NCBI GenBank assembly: GCA_017311185.1 | Contig: JAESUZ010005536.1 | Coordinates: 62,001-126,000, forward strand | DNA: 64,000 bases | DNA from: Proteles cristata cristata | Taxonomy: Eukaryota; Chordata; Mammalia; Carnivora; Hyaenidae | Reading direction: 5' to 3' | The notes under the pieces: generated by a model | What the model saw: only the letters and a program-made list of their open reading frames with translations | Told to the model about the DNA's origin: nothing | The model's database searches: none | Shown here: in pieces, positions 55,273 through 64,000 of the stretch | Layout of the letters: each line of letters begins with the position of its first letter | How positions within the stretch are numbered: position 1 is the first letter of the stretch | Position numbers and translations under genes: made by a program

Positions 55273-55990
55273 CAAAACATTTCAACATGCACTGTGCTTT
55301 CAGCTGTTCGGGGAAAAAAAAAAAAAAAGAGAGACCAAAAACGGTCTTCTATGGCAGAAGAGTGTTTTGCTTTATGGCTTCCCATTTGTGCAGCTTCCTA
55401 ACATGGATCTCGGAGGGGCCATCTCCTGATACTCAGGGATTTTCGCTGTTATCAGATCAAGGCTGCATCTGGATTTGACTATGGGTTGCAAGAACCTGAA
55501 TTTTGGGGCCATGGAAAAATCAAGCACTTGTAACAATGGGGATAATGTTAGGTTATCAGACATCAAGATTACTTTTGCAAACTGAGCTTTCCATTCAAAG
55601 GACAGTATGCTCTATTGTGCATAAGGCCTTCGTCAGAGGCTCCCTTGCTTCTCTGCATAAACCCCATAAAAGCTCCTTCTGTTTACTCATCTGTGTCTGT
55701 AGAGCAGCGCTGTGCGAGCACCAGGGGAAGGAGGGCTACATTAATGGTGCTCGCTCAGCATGAGCTTGTGCTACCAGACTGTCACGTGCTCTGGCTGTCT
55801 CACTGGGCGACAATCGGGATGTGTCACATTAGGTCTGGTGAAGGATCAAAGTACAAATTTCGGGCAGACAGATGCTGATCAAAGAGCATAGATGAAAATA
55901 AAGGAATGACTCTGAGAAGGCACCATGATGAGTAGTTATGTTTCTCTTGCCCCATTTTTACCAGATAACCTCAGGGCAGCTGTTTTTATT

Positions 55991-56223
55991 ATTTATTTAT
56001 TTATTTATTTTATTTTTAAAAAATGTTTATATTTGAGAGAGAGAAAGAGAGAGATGGCAAGCACAAGCTGGGGAGGGGTAGAGGGAGAAGGGGACAGAGG
56101 ATCTGAAGTGGGCTCCACGCTGACTGCAGAGAGTCCAATGTGGGGCTCAAACTCATGAACCAGGAGATCATGACCTGAGCTGAAGTCGGACGCTTAACCT
56201 ACCGAGCCACCCAGGTGCCCCGG
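55991..56223 (-). mobile_element. Felid SINE in the FYN intron
   Basis: (ATTT)n-rich tail, TTTATATTTGAGAGAGAGAA, inverted head GAGCCACCCAGGTGCCCC. GGGCAGCTGTTTTTATT is identical at 55974-55990 and 56224-56240. It is sense relative to FYN. Confidence 0.96.
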
Positions 56224-57335
56224 GGGCAGCTGTTTTTATTAAGTCTGCTATATTAGTAAACACAGAAACGACAGCTGCTCAGGTGCCATAATACATGATA
56301 GTTATTTAAAGTTGATCGCGTGGTGCTGAGAAGAACTCTCTTGTCCCAGAAAAGAAGTGAGGAAGCGGGTGAGGGTGTCCATTGGGAAGGTCATGGTAGC
56401 ACAGCTGAAACGAAGGGCAGCAGAACGCAGGACTCAGGAGTGGAAAGTTCCTCTCTGGTTGCCCTCTCCTCCTGCATTTCCTCCCCTCCCTTCTTCCCTG
56501 GCCAGTGTGGCTGCCCCAGGGAAACCTTGTAAGGAAAGGTGGCAACATGACTCCTGGACGGTCCAGGCAGGATTCCCTCCCTGGGTGACGTCATGGGCTG
56601 AAAGGAGAAGCCCTGGGGACTGGGGCTGGGAGCAGGGAGGGCAGAGGACAAAGCACCCTTGGCTGACAAGAGAGGCTCCATTCTGCTTCCCATTTTCCTG
56701 CTGGAGAGTCTAATCACTTCCTACCCCAGGAAAACTCTGCTCTGTCTGGTGTGCTGTGCACAGCAGGATTACTAAGTGCAGGTGATGAAAATGGGCTGCT
56801 GAACACTAAGGGATGTATGCCGACGATTCAGGGCATCTGAGTGGGGCGGAGGGGGGAGAAGGGCAGGATTTCCAGTTCTCTAAGGACGGTGGCGTCTAGT
56901 TTCACTATTTTCCCTTGCCTCTTCGAGTCACTGTCAGGTGGCTGGATATATTCACAAAAGCCAGGCAGCTGTCACTGACTTAAAAGATTTGAAAGTGCTT
57001 CAAATGCACGGACAAATGTGATGTGCTTCAGAGAACGATCCTGCTTTGCTAGATCCTGCCAAACTCACAAAGCAGGTGTTCAGTTGAGAGCCAGGGCACA
57101 GGAAGGCCAGGACATTCTGCCTAGAACAGGGTGGAACATGGTGTTTCAACTGACCACAGTGTCAATTTCCCAGAACAACTTTGAGGACAGAGGCTATCTC
57201 ATGGCTGGGACAATACATGCTATATTTATGTGTGGAGATGATGGACCAGAGTTGAAAGGCTTTAAAGGCCATCAGCCAAACTAAAAAATCTTGTTTCAAA
57301 AACCTCATAGGCATAATCTGTTTTTTTTTTTTTTT

Positions 57336-57458
57336 GCTATCCTATCTATCTACCCATCGATCCATCGTTCAATCAATCCATTGATAGATCCATCCATCTA
57401 TCCACTGTTCAGTCCATCCATCCATCCATCCATCCACCCACCCATCCATCGATCCACG
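57336..57458. repeat. (ATCC)n tetranucleotide microsatellite
   Basis: Imperfect CTAT/CATC/CCAT units, with a purer CCAT core at about 57415-57440, preceded by a poly-T run (57320-57335). Confidence 0.92.
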
Positions 57459-57459
57459 A

Positions 57460-57735
57460 GCTGACACACACTGAGAGTCTACTATGGGGAGACACTGCCG
57501 AGCACTGGCAACATATAAAGGAGCTCCTGTCCCCTCACAGCTCAGAGCTGCTGTGAAATACAGACACATGGACAGGGGCATTGATAGAGACGTACCAGGT
57601 ATCATGGAAGAGAGCAGAAGGGGCGAGCCACTTGGTGTGGGCATGAAGAAAGCTACACAGTGGAGGTGATGTTTAGGTTGGGCTTTGAAGGATTCTGAGG
57701 CAGGCAGTAAAGCCAAGAAGAGCAACTCACATGTC
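57460..57735 (+). repeat. L2-like relic, tentative
   Basis: TATAAAGGAGCTCCTGTCCC, GCTGTGAAATACAGACACAT and GGTTGGGCTTTGAAGGATTC resemble L2 body sequence and lead into the clearer L2 that follows. Confidence 0.45.
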
Positions 57736-57774
57736 ACAGGGGTAGCTCAGGGGGAAGGGCCGGGCTGGCAAGAG

Positions 57775-58266
57775 AGAACTCATGTCAGATCACGTCACTC
57801 CTGCTCAAGCCCCTTGGTGACTCCCTATCTCACTAATGGTGAAAGTTAAAGTCCTACTAAGTGCCTAGGAAGGCCCATCTGATCTTCCTGGGGGCCTCTC
57901 AGACCTTCCATTCCCTCTGCTCCAGCCACACTGGCCTTCTTTCTGTTTTCAGGGCCTCACTGTCTCTGGGATCCTCTGAAGAAAGACTCCCTGCCAGACA
58001 GCTACCTGGCTATCCTTGCTTCCTTCGAGGCCTTTCCCCAGAGGCCACCCTCCACCCCCTTCCCTGTTTTATTTTTCTCCCTACTTATTACTACCCAGCC
58101 AATACTGAACATAGTTTGCTTATTATCTTGGTTCATTGTCTCTCTCTTCCAAGAAGAATAAACATTCGTGAGGGCATGAGTTTCTGTCTGTGGGCTGAGT
58201 GCTGTACGCCTGGTGTGTGAACAGTTCCTGGCATACAGTAGTTGCTCAATAAATGTGGGATGAGTC
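57775..58266 (+). repeat. L2 3' region
   Basis: ACTCCTGCTCAAGCCCCTTG, CCTCTGCTCCAGCCACACTG, GTTCCTGGCATACAGTAGTT and GCTCAATAAATGTGGGATGA give a nearly complete L2 3' half in order. Confidence 0.88.
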
Positions 58267-60369
58267 AGGGAGATTCTGCCCTCCCCCCGCTTCCCCCCAG
58301 GAAAGGGTTATTAAGGACTATGCAAAGCTAAGTCTTCTGGAGTTTCTCTGGAAGGTGAAGGGAAGCCACAGGCATCTTTAACTGGGAGAGTAAGATAAGC
58401 GGGTCTCTGTTTTCTAGGATAACAACCGGTGGCGACAGTGATAGAATGGGTGGAGGGGAGGAGAAACTGAAACAGGAAGTCCCATGAAGAGGTCACTGCA
58501 GACTGGATGACAGCCTGACACAGGGTAGTGGAGGCAAAGAGGAAAAGAAGGCTGCAAGGAAGTTTTGAAGGTGATGTGATGGGTTAAAATGCAGAGCTCT
58601 GGTTTTATGCATCAATCCCAGAAAACTCCTTGTATGTGCATGTTTTCATTTCTCACATAAGCAATCCATCGGTACAAAATGCATTCCAATCTTGATGCAA
58701 AGAATGGCTGTGCGCCTTGGCTCACAGAAGAGCAAGTCATATCGCTGGGCCTAGAATGCATTCAGGTCAGGCTGCTCCCAGGGTCCCAGGGAACCTGCAA
58801 AACCGAGTGGTTCCTTGCAACTGAGCGCAAATCTGTGGCAAATCTCGGAAGCAACCTTTGTCGGGGAGGGCGGTGTGTGTGACTCCTTTCCACTACCTCC
58901 CTGTTAATCTCGGTGTCACACTTCAGTATTTTCTTCTTTGGCTCCAAGGCTGTTGTTCAATTAGAGACTGTCCTTCTTCCCTTCCTTTTAATCCATTCCT
59001 TTTGCAGAACTAGCTAACCTACCAGGAGGCCCATGTTTCATTGTCTCCACAACCCTTCTGCTCTTCATGTGGTCACACCTCACATACTCCATTCTAAGCT
59101 CCTTCTCTGATTCTCACTTCTGGAACTTCTCTCATGCTGGGCAAATATGCCTGGAAAGCTTTATGAACCCATGGATAAGTCCCCTCCCCTCCCCTGACCT
59201 CCATCCTCATATTGCAGCCAAAGTACCTTTCCTCTGTGTGAAGGTGATAGAAGGTCATTCTCAGGTATGAAAGAATTCAGAAAAATACCGCCACCTACTG
59301 TTCTTGAAAAAGGAGTTGCTTAAAAATATACCGTAGCCAACTGCGAAATTTCTACATCGCGATGTCCGTGTAGAAGGCGTGGGGGACAGGGACTGGGACT
59401 CTGTCCTGGGGTCCCACCGACAGGCCCAAGGACTGGGTGTGGCAGAGAAGCCATGCCTCGGCACACACTGACTGACTCGGCCACACCAGCACTGAGGATG
59501 TGGACAGGAAGCTCCTTCCTTTCACAGTGACATCTGGATGAAGTTTAATGACGTTTAGTGCCTTAGGAACTGTTACCCTTCATTAAGGTAATAATCCTGT
59601 AATTGGAATTCCTCTGTAAAAGCCTCTCCTCAAGAAGAGTTTATTGTAAGATACAGAAGTCCAATTAAATAGGACTATAACTATGTTAAAAAACAACAAC
59701 AAGAAAAAAAACCCCCAAGAAGCACCCACAACTAGGAACAGGCCTGGGAACAATCTCTCGTGGCTGTTTGGGGGTGAGGGGTAGCTCATGTCACTCGCCC
59801 GCTGACAAAGCTCCCCTGGGCGCTGGGCCAGCCAACCGGGCCCCAGGGCCTCCCTGTGGTGGCACATGAGGCCCTCACGGTGGGCTTTTGCAGCAGCACC
59901 TCTGGGCTTCATGTCATGGCCCTCAAATTCCTTATCCTGCGGCTCCCTGAACAAGCACCATTGTCCCAGGCTTTGCTGCCTTCCCGCTTGCCAGTTCTTG
60001 TCTGGAACCTTCTCCCCTCTTCCTTGACTTGAGGAGGAAACCCTGCTTGCCTTCTTCTCCATGAAGCTTCCCAGACACAACCCGTCCTCATCCCTACAGA
60101 CGCGGGGCAGCTATCCACGCCCTCTGTGCCAGCATTTCCTCAGAGTACAGAATATACATAATAAAGTGCGTAGTTCTCATTTCAAACTCCTTTGGCACGC
60201 TCACAGGATTCTGGGGGAATGGTGCCCCCTGACCTCATTATCAGAATTAAGATTCGAGACCGACAAGGAGTAAATCCAAGTAATCCCCTCTACTTGAGGA
60301 TGATTTCCTCTAATAATAAGTAAGGAACAGAAAAGACTGATGTTCTTCCTGGATTTGATGCGTATTTTA

Positions 60370-60480
60370 TCTCTCTGACTGGGAATTCCATGAGTGCAGG
60401 GACTACGTTTGTGTATTTGCTCATGGTTCTATCCCAGGCAATCGAAACAGTGCCTCGCTCAGGGAAGGCTTTAATCAGCT
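60370..60480 (+). repeat. L2 3' end
   Basis: GGGAATTCCATGAGTGCAGG, GACTACGTTTGTGTATTTGC and ATCGAAACAGTGCCTCGCTC match the L2 terminus. Confidence 0.7.
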
Positions 60481-60877
60481 GCCTGAGATGCCAAGGTCTT
60501 ACTTGTACTTAATTCCCAGGTAGAGCAAGATGCCTGGCGCAGCTCACACTCACCGACGCTGGCGCTGGGCTGAATGAATGAACCCCAGCCTGAGTTCTCA
60601 AATAAGGCCGTTTCCTTTATGCTAGAACCAAACTTGGTAAAAGCCTCTCCCTCAGAAGCACACACCTGCCTGCCTTCCCCGAGGCCCCAGCCCCTGCCCC
60701 TTTGTCTCTGCTTCTGTGTGCAACCCTGAGAAACAAAAAGCGGCTTTGTATCGCTGAAAGGAAAGCCTTTACAGAAATGCAAAACAACATTAACCTTTTC
60801 CCCTTTGTTGCATTCAACACACTGGCTGACCATAAACCTGGGGGATTCAGGGAGAAAGGAGTTCAAAATTCAGGCAA

Positions 60878-60911
60878 AAAAAAAAAAAAGAAGAAGAAAG
60901 AAAAAAAAAAG
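60878..60911. repeat. Homopurine A/AAG tract
   Basis: A-run, then AAGAAGAAGAAAG and a second A-run. Confidence 0.85.
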
Positions 60912-61410
60912 ATGCCTTTTTATCTTCAAAATCCCAAGACCTGCACATTTCCCCCCTTGGGAAGCAACTCAAAAATAGCCCTGCTGCGCCCCGGGCCCCT
61001 AGCGGGAAGCCCCCTCTTGCACAGGGCTTGGCTCTCCTGGAGAGCCTGCCCACTGGTGCATGCTGGGAGGAGCCGCCCCCGCAGCGGGAGGACCGACTCC
61101 CACCCGAGTCTGGAAAGGCCTGGGGCTGGTGCTTCACAGACATGGAATTCTGTCCATTTTGTCTCTGCGCCAGCCCGGCTCTCCGAGGAGTCTCAAGGCC
61201 ATGCCTACCTGCAAAGACATCCTCTTTGCTTCTCTGCATTCTCTGAAGATGATCAGAAATAATCATAAAAAACGAACAAAGGGATTACAAATTAATCTGC
61301 CCTCGCTGTCTCCTCTGACTGCAAAGATAGAATTACAAACCCAGGATTTGCAAAAGACCTCAATTCCTCAATTCCTCATTAATCTCCACTATCGGTTCCA
61401 TCATGGATCT

Positions 61411-61430
61411 TTTTTTTTTTTTTTTTTTAA
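61411..61430. repeat. Poly-T tract
   Basis: About 18-19 Ts preceding TTAAGCTCC. No SINE or L1 body is attached. Confidence 0.85.
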
Positions 61431-62228
61431 GCTCCTTTCTTAGGCAGGGAATGAGGGGGAGTTACGTTCTTTCTTCGCTCAACAGTAACTGAAAAATATG
61501 TCCTTAACATTTCAGAAAGCAGATTGTCCGTGTGGTGTAATATAACCACTAAAGCGTGGAGGTGAAATGGCACGAGTGTCCTTTACGTCACCATCTGTCG
61601 AAATTAATGAATGTAAGTGTGGATAGCCTAAATGTGTGGTTTCTTTGAGAAGCATGAAGCTGATAATCCAGAAAAATTCTGGGACCTGAGAATCTCCAGC
61701 TTCTTTACGTTACGCTTGCTTCTCTAGGGGATATTTTGACTGTTGGGAACTGGGCAGCAAGTGGCCCCTGACCTGTGTCCCGCACGTGCCTCTGCTCTCT
61801 ACGGCCATCTGGGCCCAGGGCCTGCAGAGAGAAGAGGTCCTGGTATTCTTCCTGCCTGGTTCACTCCATGGGTCAATGCTACAGCGTAATCAAAGAGCAC
61901 ATCTCTTTCCTGGAAGTGTCTGCAAACCCTTATTTGGGTTGAGCTTCTGCCAGCCACATTTCTGCTCCTGGGGCCACAGGTGCACCCTGCTACTGAGACA
62001 GGAGGGACCCCATGCACCGGGGTGGATCGAAGCCCTCATCCTGGCTGCTGGTCACATGACTCCTGGCATACAATGCATGGTAGCTGTTGCCTGTGTGACG
62101 TCTGCGGTGGCTCCCGATTCTGCTTTTCCCTGGCTAAGTACCTGTCCATGTTCTTTAAACTCATGCTCAGTGGAAAGCTGAGGATGGGGCTTTGAAGGCA
62201 AACTGAGAAGTGTCCCCAAGTGGTGCTA

Positions 62229-64000
<1,772 letters not shown>

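Noticed and set aside
57336..57458. CRISPR-like regular repeats
   Set aside because: Units are 4 bp with no spacers, in a mammalian intron. A microsatellite.
57369..57737. 122-codon frame with DGWMDGW repeats
   Set aside because: A translation of the ATCC tetranucleotide array, not a protein repeat.

Overview
The window is vertebrate nuclear DNA from a cat-family carnivore. The main evidence is about 20 copies of a tRNA-derived SINE whose head reads GGGGCGCCTGGGTGGC, followed by TCAGTCGGTTAAGCGTCCGAC. That wording is typical of felid CanSINEs and differs from the dog or mustelid forms. L1, L2, MIR and DNA-transposon relics of general mammalian type fill much of the rest. There are no operons, phages, CRISPR arrays or other microbial features. 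Almost all short open frames are chance frames or lie inside repeats.

One protein-coding gene is certain. The last two coding exons of the Src-family tyrosine kinase FYN lie on the minus strand. The penultimate exon (62270-62401) encodes the end of the activation segment, the APE motif and subdomain IX. The last exon (50192-50400 coding) encodes the end of the C-lobe and the regulatory tail with its tyrosine. A 3' UTR of about 1.44 kb follows, down to about 48750, with an ATTAAA signal at the distal end and two possible AATAAA signals inside it. The exons are separated by an 11.9-kb intron (50401-62269). The rest of FYN lies beyond 64000.

Region by region: 1-5300 is repeat-poor, moderately GC-rich DNA. 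5300-5600 looks like a promoter and first non-coding exon on the minus strand, with a strong donor, ETS and octamer motifs. From the conserved mammalian gene order (TRAF3IP2 next to the 3' end of FYN, same strand) this may be the 5' end of TRAF3IP2; that is inference, because no TRAF3IP2 coding sequence is visible. 5.6-48.7 kb is intergenic. It holds a 4.7-kb degraded L1 (21940-26620), several L1 3' ends, nested SINE clusters, MIR/L2 relics, a Tigger-type MITE, microsatellites and two repeat-free blocks (19.4-20.9 and 42.3-43.5 kb) that could be regulatory. 48.7-64 kb is FYN.

I did not find a new multi-gene system. The observations most worth a second look are a 31-nt tRNA-Cys 5' half inserted with a 20-bp target duplication and no A-tail (44973-45046), two adjacent perfect hairpins with a direct repeat (17461-17539), a SINE whose A-box has been replaced by a 17-bp inverted repeat (41902-41918), opposed splice donors in the presumed promoter (5307/5408), and tandem polyadenylation signals in the FYN 3' UTR.
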